Below are positions 10,596 to 18,278 of a stretch of 64,000 nucleotides of DNA, piece by piece. The DNA is from Vicinamibacteria bacterium (GTDB lineage Bacteria > Acidobacteriota > Vicinamibacteria > Fen-336). The position numbers and the translations under genes are program-made. Positions within the stretch are counted from its first letter, which is position 1, and every line of letters starts with the position of its first letter. The DNA lies in contig DATMML010000042.1 of the NCBI GenBank assembly GCA_035570235.1, positions 1 through 64,000 of the forward strand, written 5' to 3'. The notes under the pieces were generated by a model. The model worked only from the letters and a program-made list of their open reading frames with translations. It had not been told where the DNA came from and did not search any database.

Positions 10596-11767
10596 CGGGC
10601 CGGCACGGAGCGAGCCCGGCGGATGCCCTGGCCAGCGAACTCCAGGCCCGGCGGATCGTTGTCGTCTGCGGCTCGGGGGGCGTCGGCAAGACGACCACCG
10701 CCGCCGCGCTTGGTTTGCGGGCGGCGCTTTGTGGCCGCCGCGTGCTGGTCTGCACGATCGACCCCTCCCGGCGGTTGGCCACCAGCCTCGGCCTCCAGCA
10801 GCTCTCCGGCCGTCCCCGCGCCCTGGACCTCGCCCGTTTCCACCCCCTGCCCGGGGGTTCACTCTCCGCGATGGTTCTCGACACCAAGACCACATTCGAC
10901 GCTCTCGTGGAAGCGTACGCGCCCAGCGAGGCCGACCGGCGCCGCATCCTGGGGAACCGCTTTTACCGGCAGATCTCGGCCGCGCTCGCCGGTAGCCACG
11001 AGTACATGGCGATGGAGAAGCTCCTGGAACTGTCCGGGGACAAGCGCTTTCAGCTTGTGGTGCTGGACACGCCCCCCACCCGGCACGCCCTAGACTTCCT
11101 CGAGGCTCCCGACCGGCTCATGAGCTTCCTCGATACCAGCATCCTGCGCTGGTTCCTAAGGCCCTACTTTGTGGCCGGTAAGTTGACGATCAAGGTGGCC
11201 ACCCGAACGGGGGCCACGGCCCTCAAGCTGGTCGACCGCTTCCTCGGCCTGCAGTTCCTCCGGGATCTCTCGGAGTTTTTCCTCGCCTTCGGGGGTATGT
11301 ACGACGGGTTCAAGGACCGGGCCGCGCGCGTGCACGCCCTGCTGCGGGACGAGGCCTCGGGGTTTGTGTTGGTGGCCGGCCCCACTCGCCCCGCTCTCGA
11401 GGAGGCGCTCTATTTCCACGAGCGGCTTCGGGAAAAGAGGATGCCGTTCCTGGGCTTCATCGTGAACCGGGTCCATCCCGATCCCGGGCAGGAGATCGGG
11501 TCTGGGCCCCCCGACGCGGGCGGGGCGACGCGAGTCGACCCGAAGCTCGCCGAGGCCCTGCTCCAACTCTACCGCGATCAGCAAGGGGTGGCCCGGGTCC
11601 AGCACCGGGCCATTGCCCGCCTGGAGGTGGATACGGGAGAGCGCCCGATACTGGTCCCCGAGCTCGACCAGGACGTCCACGACCTGCGGGGTCTACGCGA
11701 AATGGGTGACGCGATGTTGGGGGAGCCCCCCGCGGACGGCCGAGCCCGGCGGCGGATATCTTCGTAA
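10592..11767 (+). CDS. ArsA/Get3-type ATPase, second of three
   Basis: A 391-residue member with Walker A CGSGGVGKTTTAAALGL near residue 30, switch I TIDPSRRLATSLGL and switch II VLDTPPTRHALDFLE. The first Walker residue is Ser rather than Lys (GSGGVGKT), a difference from both neighbours. It has a longer helical part (about 150-260) that in Get3 relatives forms the client- or partner-binding subdomain; here it contains an amphipathic, aromatic stretch (FLGLQFLRDLSEFFLAFGG). GTG start inside the upstream stop; 12 nt to the third ATPase. Confidence 0.88.
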   Translation: MTGRHGASPADALASELQARRIVVVCGSGGVGKTTTAAALGLRAALCGRRVLVCTIDPSRRLATSLGLQQLSGRPRALDLARFHPLPGGSLSAMVLDTKTTFDALVEAYAPSEADRRRILGNRFYRQISAALAGSHEYMAMEKLLELSGDKRFQLVVLDTPPTRHALDFLEAPDRLMSFLDTSILRWFLRPYFVAGKLTIKVATRTGATALKLVDRFLGLQFLRDLSEFFLAFGGMYDGFKDRAARVHALLRDEASGFVLVAGPTRPALEEALYFHERLREKRMPFLGFIVNRVHPDPGQEIGSGPPDAGGATRVDPKLAEALLQLYRDQQGVARVQHRAIARLEVDTGERPILVPELDQDVHDLRGLREMGDAMLGEPPADGRARRRISS

Positions 11768-11779
11768 GATTAAGAAGAG

Positions 11780-12955
11780 ATGCGCATCATCCTCTACTCG
11801 GGCAAGGGGGGCGTGGGCAAGACCAGCCTGTCGGCCTCCACCGCTCTCCGCGCCGCCGGGCTGGGACACCGGACCCTTGTCGTCTCCACGGACGCCGCCC
11901 ACAGCCTGGCCGATGCCCTCGAGCAAGAGATTGGCCCCACCCCTACCCCCCTCGCTCCCAAGCTAGAGGGGCTGGAGGTGGACGTGAACCATGAGCTCGC
12001 AAATCGCTGGGGGGTGATCCACGAGTTCCTGACGCGCTTCATGACCTTCCGGGGTGTGGAGGAGGCGGTAGCGGAGGAGATCGCCATCCTGCCCGGCATG
12101 GAAGAGCTGTTCAGCCTGCTCAAAGTCAAGGACTACGCGGAGAGTGGCGCTTACGACGTGATCGTGATCGACTGCGCCCCCACCGGAGACACCCTCCGCA
12201 TGCTGGGCATCCCCGAGATCCTGAACTTCTACTTCGCGCGCATCTTCCCCATCCAGCGCAAGGTCGTCCAAACCGTGCGGCCGGTGGCCCAGCGCATGAC
12301 GGACATGCCCATCCCCTCCGACGAGGTCTTCGGCGCTGTCAAGTCGCTGTACCAGCAGCTCGAGGGCATGGGGCCCTTGCTTCAGGACCCGCGCCGAAGT
12401 TCGATCCGGATTGTTCTCAACCCCGAGAAGATGGTGATCAGCGAGTCGCAGCGACTCTACACCTATCTCAACCTCTTCGGCTTCCCGGTGGACGCCATCA
12501 TCGCCAACCGGGTGCTGCCGGATCAAGCGCGCTCTCCCTACTTCGACCGCTGGTTCGGGATCCAGGCCGGGCACCTCGCGGCTGCCCGCCAGGCCTTCGA
12601 CCCCCTCCCCTTCTTCCAGGCCCCCCTGTTCGACCGTGAAGTGGTGGGCGCGGCCCTCCTCGACGAGTTCGCCCGACGCGTGTTCGGCGACACCGACCCC
12701 ACGGCCGTTCTCTACCAGGAGCGGCCGATGGAGGTGAAGAAGGAAGGCAAGGGCTACGCGCTCTACATTCGCCTGCCCTTTGTCGAGAGGGACCGGATTC
12801 AAGTCTGGACCCGGGGTGACGAGCTCGTCGTTCAGGTGGACAATCAGAAGCGACACCTCATGCTCCCGCGGACGTTGGCCTCGCGCCGGCTGCTGGGCGC
12901 CGCCTTCACCGAGCAGCGGCTGCGGGTGGCCTTCGGTGGGAAGGAGGACGCGTGA
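11780..12955 (+). CDS. ArsA/Get3-type ATPase with C-terminal HSP20-like domain, third of three
   Basis: A 391-residue protein, the most canonical of the trio: Walker A SGKGGVGKTSLSASTAL, switch I VSTDAAHSLADALE, switch II VIDCAPTGDTLRML. Residues about 315-391 form a small beta-sandwich of the ArsA/HSP20-like kind (YALYIRLPFVERDRIQVWTR, ending RRLLGAAFTEQRLRVAF), known from bacterial and chloroplast Get3-like proteins. The family can hold hydrophobic clients; the client here is unknown. Its stop overlaps the small downstream gene (GTGA). Confidence 0.9.
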   Translation: MRIILYSGKGGVGKTSLSASTALRAAGLGHRTLVVSTDAAHSLADALEQEIGPTPTPLAPKLEGLEVDVNHELANRWGVIHEFLTRFMTFRGVEEAVAEEIAILPGMEELFSLLKVKDYAESGAYDVIVIDCAPTGDTLRMLGIPEILNFYFARIFPIQRKVVQTVRPVAQRMTDMPIPSDEVFGAVKSLYQQLEGMGPLLQDPRRSSIRIVLNPEKMVISESQRLYTYLNLFGFPVDAIIANRVLPDQARSPYFDRWFGIQAGHLAAARQAFDPLPFFQAPLFDREVVGAALLDEFARRVFGDTDPTAVLYQERPMEVKKEGKGYALYIRLPFVERDRIQVWTRGDELVVQVDNQKRHLMLPRTLASRRLLGAAFTEQRLRVAFGGKEDA

Positions 12956-13164
12956 GCCGAGCCGATTCGAGCCCGAAGAAGGCGTGCTGCCTGATCTCGG
13001 AGATGCTGGAGGAAGCGGGCCTTGACCGCGAACGGGCGCGCCGCCTTCGGCGTCAGGTGTTGGAGGGAATTGTCGTTCTATGCCAGTGGCAGCTCGAGCG
13101 CATGGAAAGGCCGCCCGCCTCCTCCGCCTCCGGGCGGAAGACCCGCAAGGTCGCCGTGGAGTGA
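12952..13164 (+). CDS. Small helical protein linked to the ArsA-type trio
   Basis: A 70-residue, charged, mostly helical protein with a single clear block LDRERARRLRRQVLEGIVVL followed by CQWQLERME, and a basic tail. No known domain is recognised. Its GTG is embedded in the stop of the third ATPase, so it is translationally coupled. The length and coupling suggest a partner or adaptor of the ATPases, which is inference only. Confidence 0.7.
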   Translation: MSRADSSPKKACCLISEMLEEAGLDRERARRLRRQVLEGIVVLCQWQLERMERPPASSASGRKTRKVAVE

Positions 13165-13474
13165 CCATTCGTCCCCTCTGCTGAATCCCTGTGCAATCCG
13201 CTCTCGGGGCCGTCAGTCGTGGGTTCCCGCACGTCGATCCACAGCTTTTCCGCGACGTCTGTGGAAAAGCTTGGCTCGGGGGCGGTCTCCCGCCCGGAAG
13301 CACTCCCCAAGGACTCTCCACCCAGCCCCCACTCGAGCCGGGTTCGCCCGGTGGAGTGGACCTGGGGCCCGGGCCCCGACAGGGCTAACCGCTCGCACCG
13401 CGGTCTCGTCGCGTCGATGAACCTCTGGAACCCGGCGAGGGCTGGGCGCGCCGGTGCAGTCCCGAGTCGAGAGG
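13165..13474. other. Intergenic region without recognised gene
   Basis: This 310-nt stretch lies between convergent genes (small protein on plus, JAMM protease on minus). It holds the dyad listed at 13243-13271. No convincing reading frame or T-tract terminator was seen. Confidence 0.5.
13243..13271. repeat. Inverted repeat AGCTTTTCC-N11-GGAAAAGCT
   Basis: Perfect 9-bp arms (13243-13251 and 13263-13271) around an 11-nt spacer. The right arm is preceded by TGTG, so TGTGGAAAA (13260 onward) is one base off a DnaA-box-like 9-mer. It lacks a T-tract, so it is not an ordinary terminator. Function unknown. Confidence 0.5.
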
Positions 13475-14020
13475 TTAGCGGGCGATCTGGAGCGGTCGGG
13501 CATCAAACCCGATCGCGTAGGGGCAGAGGATGGGTGCACGCCGGGGCTCGCCGGCTGCGGTCACGGTGTAGGCCGTCAGGCGGAAATAGTGCTCGTCCGT
13601 GGTGCCGGAAAGCGACCCGTCGTCGTTGTAGTTCCAGGGCACCTCACGGAGCCGGTCGTTCACGCTCACGATGATGTAGACGTTCTCGGAGGTCATCCCC
13701 TGAAGGTCCGTCTCGCTGGGGTGGTTGGCGGCACGGCTGTACCCCCACATGGTGTGGGAGTGGAAATCCCCAATGACGGAGAGCTGGGGGATGTTTTGAA
13801 GGAAACGCTCGATCCTCTTGTGGGCTCGAGGGTTGCTGACCACGCCCTTGTGCCGGCGGCCCGCGGTCTGGAAGGGCAGGGCGTGCTCAACGATGAACGT
13901 CTCCTCAAGGCCCTTGCGGTCGCGGTAACCGATGAGCAGCCCGAAGCACTCGCGCTTGTAGACCTCGACCGCGGAGATGAGGAGGCCCCAGAAAGCGTTT
14001 TGTGAGACGTAGGCGGTCAT
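13475..14020 (-). CDS. JAMM/MPN domain metalloprotease
   Basis: A 181-residue Mov34/MPN/PAD-1-type protein. The catalytic set is visible: Glu24 in YKRECFGLLIG, His87 and His89 in GDFHSHTMWGY, Ser102 and Asp105 in HPSETD. The spacing between the HxH and SxxD parts is longer than in the canonical JAMM motif. Such enzymes cleave isopeptide or C-terminal peptide bonds; no ubiquitin-like or E1-like partner is nearby. ATG 14020 is used because a promoter (14064-14092) lies downstream of the other in-frame ATG at 14113. Confidence 0.85.
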   Translation of the reverse strand: MTAYVSQNAFWGLLISAVEVYKRECFGLLIGYRDRKGLEETFIVEHALPFQTAGRRHKGVVSNPRAHKRIERFLQNIPQLSVIGDFHSHTMWGYSRAANHPSETDLQGMTSENVYIIVSVNDRLREVPWNYNDDGSLSGTTDEHYFRLTAYTVTAAGEPRRAPILCPYAIGFDARPLQIAR

Positions 14021-14063
14021 GGGTGTGGGTGAGGGAGTTTCGGAGGACGCGATACCAAGAACA

Positions 14064-14092
14064 ATTCTAGGGGGCCTCCCTCCTGCTGTCAA
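14064..14092 (-). promoter_or_regulatory. Promoter of the JAMM protease gene
   Basis: On the minus strand TTGACA (14092-14087) and TAGAAT (14069-14064) with a 17-bp spacer. Box sequences are the same as in the rpsA promoter (57197-57226). It implies a leader of about 35-40 nt to ATG 14020. Confidence 0.75.
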
Positions 14093-14106
14093 CGAGTGTC
14101 TGAGAT

Positions 14107-14135
14107 TTGACATAACCTGATCAAAATAGGATACT
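14107..14135 (+). promoter_or_regulatory. Promoter of the beta-barrel gene
   Basis: TTGACA (14107-14112), 17-bp spacer, GATACT (14130-14135). The expected transcription start is within 1-2 nt of ATG 14144, so a leaderless message is likely. It is back-to-back with the JAMM promoter; the two -35 boxes are 14 bp apart. Confidence 0.7.
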
Positions 14136-14143
14136 TAGCACAT

Positions 14144-14644
14144 ATGAGCCACTCAGACCGCCGCTATCACCGCACCGTCCGAGCCCTGCTCATCGCTGCC
14201 CTGCTCTTGGCGTCCCGGCCAGGGGGGGCGGCCGAGCTCGCCGCTTTCGTATCCGGCGCCACGCCGGGCCCCAACTGGAACGGCGGCGGGTTCGGTGTGT
14301 CTCTCACCATTACCCTCCTCAACCTGGTGGGGCTCGAGCTGGAAGGGGCCCGACAGGGAGGGGTCGTGACCGATTCGAGCATGCTGAGCGCTTCCAGCCG
14401 AGCGTTCCTCGCCCCTCCCATCGGTCGCTTCGTTCCCTACGCCGGCCTTGCCGTCGGCGCCTACAAGCAGACGCTCGCCTCGCACGACCAATGGGGGACG
14501 GTGTCGGGGGTCTTCGTCGGGGCCCGGATCAAGCTACCCCTCGGCATCCTCATCAAGGGCGAGTACGAATGGGTCAACCTCCCGAACGACGCCCTCATGA
14601 AGATGGATGCCCGTTATTACGGGGGCGTGGGCATCAGCTTCTGA
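14144..14644 (+). CDS. Outer-membrane beta-barrel protein, small
   Basis: A 166-residue protein with a signal peptide (RALLIAALLLASRPGGAAEL) followed by alternating amphipathic strands (GFGVSLTITLLNLVGLELEG, then FVPYAGLAVGAYKQ, and GVFVGARIKLPLGILIKGEY). The last residue is Phe (YYGGVGISF), the usual outer-membrane insertion signal. Size suits an 8-strand barrel. Role unknown. No Shine-Dalgarno sequence precedes the ATG, consistent with the leaderless promoter. Confidence 0.75.
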   Translation: MSHSDRRYHRTVRALLIAALLLASRPGGAAELAAFVSGATPGPNWNGGGFGVSLTITLLNLVGLELEGARQGGVVTDSSMLSASSRAFLAPPIGRFVPYAGLAVGAYKQTLASHDQWGTVSGVFVGARIKLPLGILIKGEYEWVNLPNDALMKMDARYYGGVGISF

Positions 14645-14692
14645 ACCCTCCGCCCGGGGAGCCGGGCAGCCCCGTGCTAAACTCATCGGCCC

Positions 14693-15934
14693 ATGGTGTT
14701 CCTCAACTACACCACGATGCAGATGACGGCCAAGATCGTGTACTACGGTCCTGGCCTCTGCGGGAAGACCACCAACCTCCAGTGGATCCACCTCAAGACC
14801 GCCCCCCGTTCCCGGGGCGAGATGGTGAGCCTGGAGACCGAAACCGACCGAACCCTCTTCTTCGACCTCCTCCCTCTCGACGTGGGCGTGATCGGGGCCA
14901 TGAAAGTCAGGTTGCAGCTCTATACCGTCCCCGGGCAGGTCTTTTATAACGCCACCAGAAGGCTGGTCCTCAAGGGCGTGGACGGAGTCGTTTTCGTGGC
15001 GGACAGCCAAACCGCGGCCATGGACACCAACCTCGAGTCGCTCAAGAACCTGCACGAGAACCTGGCCGAGCTCGGCCTCTCCATCGAACAGGTCCCCATC
15101 GTCTTTCAATACAACAAGCGCGACATACGCAACATCCTGCCCGTCGACAAACTGCACGAAGCGCTGAACCCGGGGGGAGTCCCGGAATTCGAAGCCGCGG
15201 CCATCCACGGGGTGGGCGTCTTCGAGACCCTAAAGGGAATCTCGCGTCTGGGCCTCGCTGCTATCCGGAGGAAGATCGCCGAAGACAACCGCAAGCAGGA
15301 GGCCGTTCAGCCCGTGGGCGTGGCCACGGGCAGGATTCCGAGGGGGGCGCCTGTGCCTGCGCCGCTGGCGATTTCGTTTTCCGCGCCTGCTCCTTCTGCC
15401 CCCGCTGCATCCTCGGCTCCCGCGGCCCCCATGGCCCCGGCCGCCAGCGCCACCAGCGCTGTCGACGCGGCCACCGCTGGCGATGATCTACTGGCTGGAC
15501 TCGTCGCGGACTCCCCCGAGGTCAAGGAAGTGGAAGTCGAGTTCGCGGAGGAGGACACCGACAAGCACGCGGTACGGCCGGTGGCCACTCGGGACCTCCT
15601 TGACATCCATCGCGAGCTGGAGAAACTCCGGACCCTCGCCAACACCGGCCGCCGGAAGGCGTCTCCCCCCGCCCATGAGAAGGATGTCGAGCGGCTCTTC
15701 CAGGACTTGATGGTCTCCGAGCGGGACTCCCGGCAGGAGGTGAAGCGCAAGGTGAGCGTGGACGTGCCGAATGGCCTCCTCAAGGGCGCCTCCGACCTGC
15801 GCGTTCACCTGGCCTTCCAGCGGGACGGGAAGGAGGAAGTGGTGGAGGACGCGGTCACCGTCAAGTTGATGGGCAACCGTCGCCTGGAGCGGCTCATCCT
15901 CCACCTCGAACTGGACCTTAAGGGGAAGGGCTAG
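14693..15934 (+). CDS. MglA-type small GTPase with long C-terminal extension
   Basis: Residues 1-195 are a Ras-like GTPase of the MglA family: P-loop YYGPGLCGKTTNLQW, TETDRTLFFDLLPLDVG, switch II TVPGQVFYNATRR, base-recognition NKRD in VFQYNKRDIRN. Plain MglA proteins stop near 195 residues; here about 215 more follow: an Ala/Pro-rich linker (about 205-265) and a charged helical C-terminal domain (residues about 290-413). MglA sets cell polarity in Myxococcus; no MglB gene is adjacent. It is convergent with a glycosyltransferase, the two stops sharing CTAG. Confidence 0.9.
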   Translation: MVFLNYTTMQMTAKIVYYGPGLCGKTTNLQWIHLKTAPRSRGEMVSLETETDRTLFFDLLPLDVGVIGAMKVRLQLYTVPGQVFYNATRRLVLKGVDGVVFVADSQTAAMDTNLESLKNLHENLAELGLSIEQVPIVFQYNKRDIRNILPVDKLHEALNPGGVPEFEAAAIHGVGVFETLKGISRLGLAAIRRKIAEDNRKQEAVQPVGVATGRIPRGAPVPAPLAISFSAPAPSAPAASSAPAAPMAPAASATSAVDAATAGDDLLAGLVADSPEVKEVEVEFAEEDTDKHAVRPVATRDLLDIHRELEKLRTLANTGRRKASPPAHEKDVERLFQDLMVSERDSRQEVKRKVSVDVPNGLLKGASDLRVHLAFQRDGKEEVVEDAVTVKLMGNRRLERLILHLELDLKGKG

Positions 15935-17109
15935 GGGTTAGACCGGCTCAATCGGGTGAAGAGGTCCTCCATCTTCCCCTCCACGCGCTCCCAGGAATAC
16001 TCGTCTTCGACGTACCGCCGGCCCTGCGCACCCAGGGTCCGGCCCAGCTCAGGCCGGCTGAGCATCAGCTTCAGGGCCTCCACGAACTCCGCATAGCCGT
16101 GGTAGAAAAGCCCGCCCCCCGAACGCAGGCATTGACCCATGAGCACGCGGCAGCGGGCGTTGGCGAGGACGGGCGTGCCGAGCTTCCAGGCCTCGAGGGT
16201 GATGACGGACAGGCTCTCGTAGGGTGAGGGCACGAGCAGCAGACGGCACTGGCGGAGGGCCGCCACCTTCTCCTCCTCAGTTATGAAGCCTACGTGACGG
16301 ATGCGGGGGTGGTCGGGAACGGGAATCACCGAGGTCCCGGCCAGCACAAGGTCCACGTCCTCCCCCGTCTCCTCCAGGAACTTCTGGAAATACGCGAAGA
16401 GGGTGATGCAGCCCTTGTTCTTGTCGATCCGGCCTACGTAGAGGAGGAAGGGGCGCGGGAGCCGGTGGCGGGCGCGGAAATCGAGGGCGGGGTCGGAGTC
16501 GGGCAGGTTGAGGCCGCTCCCGATCACCACCGAGGGCACCTCCCGGTTGCCGGCCGCGTCCTCGACCAGGGTCTGCTCCTCCGGGGTCAGATAGACGATG
16601 CCGCGCGGTGAGCGGAAGAAGGGCTTGAAGATCTGGAGGTGGATCGCGGGATCCTCCTCCGCGGTGGGGACGAGGAGGGCCCGTTCTCGAACCGCGGGCA
16701 AGCCGTAGTAGCTCTGGTAGTAGCGATAGCAATAGAAGAGGAAGAAATCGAACCGCGCGCGGGCCCCGGCCACGCCCTTGATGAGCTTGGGCGAATAAGG
16801 CCCGTTGGCCCTGACCCAGGCCTCCTCTTCCTCGCTGGTGTGCGGCTCGTGGAAGCACACGTTGCAGAGGGAGGCGAACTCTCGGGCGTTGCGGCGCTTG
16901 CCCACCGTGAAGCGGTGGACGGGGATGCCGTTCACGGTCGTGGTCCCCGCCGGATAATGGTTCCGCCATTCCAGATAATCGAGAGCCCGGGTGGCGAAGA
17001 CCTCCACCTGGTGGCGGCGGGCCAGACGCTCGGCCAGCCATCGGCAATGCAGCTCGGCACCACCGTTGACCTCCGTCCCGTAGCGCTGGATCACGAAGGC
17101 TAGCCTCAT
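15931..17109 (-). CDS. GT4-type glycosyltransferase (downstream paralogue)
   Basis: A 392-residue GT-B enzyme. The N-terminal half begins MRLAFVIQRYGTEVNGGAEL; the donor-binding half contains FLLYVGRIDKNKGC and the sugar-nucleotide acidic motif in PSPYESLSVITLEAWKLGTP. It should move a sugar from a nucleotide donor to a surface glycan or lipid; acceptor unknown. It is clearly a paralogue of the upstream gene (same RYG-x-EV-GGAELHCRW start and SxGGLFYHGY/GGLYYRRY element), with ATGA overlap. The pair could add successive sugars. Confidence 0.9.
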   Translation of the reverse strand: MRLAFVIQRYGTEVNGGAELHCRWLAERLARRHQVEVFATRALDYLEWRNHYPAGTTTVNGIPVHRFTVGKRRNAREFASLCNVCFHEPHTSEEEEAWVRANGPYSPKLIKGVAGARARFDFFLFYCYRYYQSYYGLPAVRERALLVPTAEEDPAIHLQIFKPFFRSPRGIVYLTPEEQTLVEDAAGNREVPSVVIGSGLNLPDSDPALDFRARHRLPRPFLLYVGRIDKNKGCITLFAYFQKFLEETGEDVDLVLAGTSVIPVPDHPRIRHVGFITEEEKVAALRQCRLLLVPSPYESLSVITLEAWKLGTPVLANARCRVLMGQCLRSGGGLFYHGYAEFVEALKLMLSRPELGRTLGAQGRRYVEDEYSWERVEGKMEDLFTRLSRSNP

Positions 17110-18278
17110 GCCCCGGTCACGCGCGCGAGCAGCCGGTCGTACTTGGCCATGATGGCGTCCCAGGCGTAGTGGGTCTGGAAATAGGCGTGTCCCTGGCGGC
17201 CGAGGGTATCCGCGACCTTGGGCTCCGACCGCAAAAGGTCCAGGGCCTCCGCGAACTCTTCGTACCGTCGGTAGTAGAGGCCGCCCCCCGACCGCAGCAC
17301 CTGGCCGCGCAGGACCTCGCAGTCCCCATTGACGAGGACCGGACGCTGCATCATCCAGGCCTCGAGAACCACCATGGAGAGGCTCTCGTGCCGCGAGGGC
17401 ATGAGGAGGAGGCGCGCTCGGGCCAAGGCGGCCAGCTTTTCCGCCTCCGGCACCACCCCCAGCAAGCGGAGGTGGACGTTCTCCGAGATCTCCATGGTTC
17501 CCTTGCCCAGGAGGGCCAGGGTCAGGCTGGAGCGGGTCTCGCGCTGATAGCGAAGGAAGTGGTCCAGCATGACCGCACAGCCCTTCTCGGGTTCGATCCG
17601 ACCGATGTAGATGAGGTAGTCCCCCAGAAGGTCCAGGCGGGAGGCCACCTCGTCCACCGGGATCACGGCCGGGCAGTTGATGCCGGTCCCCACCACGTCG
17701 CCTGGCACCGACTCGTTTGCGGTCACGCGTTGGATCAGGTCGCGTTCCTCAGGGGAGTTGTAGACGATGGCGGCGGGACGCTTGAAGAAGGGGGCAAAGA
17801 GCCGCAGGTAGATCACGCGGTCGTGCTCGGCGGTGGGTACGAGCAGGCTCTTCCCGGGGGCCACCTGCAACCCGTAGAAGGAGGTCCAGTACCGATAGGA
17901 GAAGAAGATGAGGGCATCGTAGCCGGCATGGCTCGCCTGCAGGTGCGCAAGGAGGGCCGGGCAGTAGGGGCCGTGCTCGTCCATCCACCGGCGTTCCTCT
18001 TCGTCCGTGTGCTCAAAGAAGCAGACCTTGTTCGCGACCTCGTCGTAGGTCTCGACCCTACGGGGGCGCTCGACCGAGAAGCGGCGTACCGCCACCCCGT
18101 TGATGTGGCTGGGACCGACGGGGTACTCGTTCGCCCAGGTCAAGTAGTCGGTGGCGGTGGTGGTCAGCACCTCAACCGCATGCCGCTCGGCCAGGTGCTC
18201 GGCCACCCAGCGGCAATGCAACTCCGCCCCCCCCACGACCTCGAGTCCGTAGCGTTGGACGACGAGCCCGATCCTCAA
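17106..18278 (-). CDS. GT4-type glycosyltransferase (upstream paralogue)
   Basis: A 390-residue GT-B enzyme starting (TTG) MRIGLVVQRYGLEVVGGAEL, with the donor region LIYIGRIEPEKGCAVML and MPSRHESLSMVVLEAWMMQR. Its TTG overlaps the stop of the small coiled-coil gene (TTGA) and its stop overlaps the next glycosyltransferase (ATGA), so all three are translated together. The close similarity of the two enzymes suggests a tandem duplication. Confidence 0.9.
   Translation of the reverse strand: MRIGLVVQRYGLEVVGGAELHCRWVAEHLAERHAVEVLTTTATDYLTWANEYPVGPSHINGVAVRRFSVERPRRVETYDEVANKVCFFEHTDEEERRWMDEHGPYCPALLAHLQASHAGYDALIFFSYRYWTSFYGLQVAPGKSLLVPTAEHDRVIYLRLFAPFFKRPAAIVYNSPEERDLIQRVTANESVPGDVVGTGINCPAVIPVDEVASRLDLLGDYLIYIGRIEPEKGCAVMLDHFLRYQRETRSSLTLALLGKGTMEISENVHLRLLGVVPEAEKLAALARARLLLMPSRHESLSMVVLEAWMMQRPVLVNGDCEVLRGQVLRSGGGLYYRRYEEFAEALDLLRSEPKVADTLGRQGHAYFQTHYAWDAIMAKYDRLLARVTGA

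Noticed and set aside
14021-14113. Longer N-terminus for the JAMM protease from ATG 14113
   Set aside because: A TTGACA-17-TAGAAT promoter lies downstream of that ATG, and the extra residues carry no family features.
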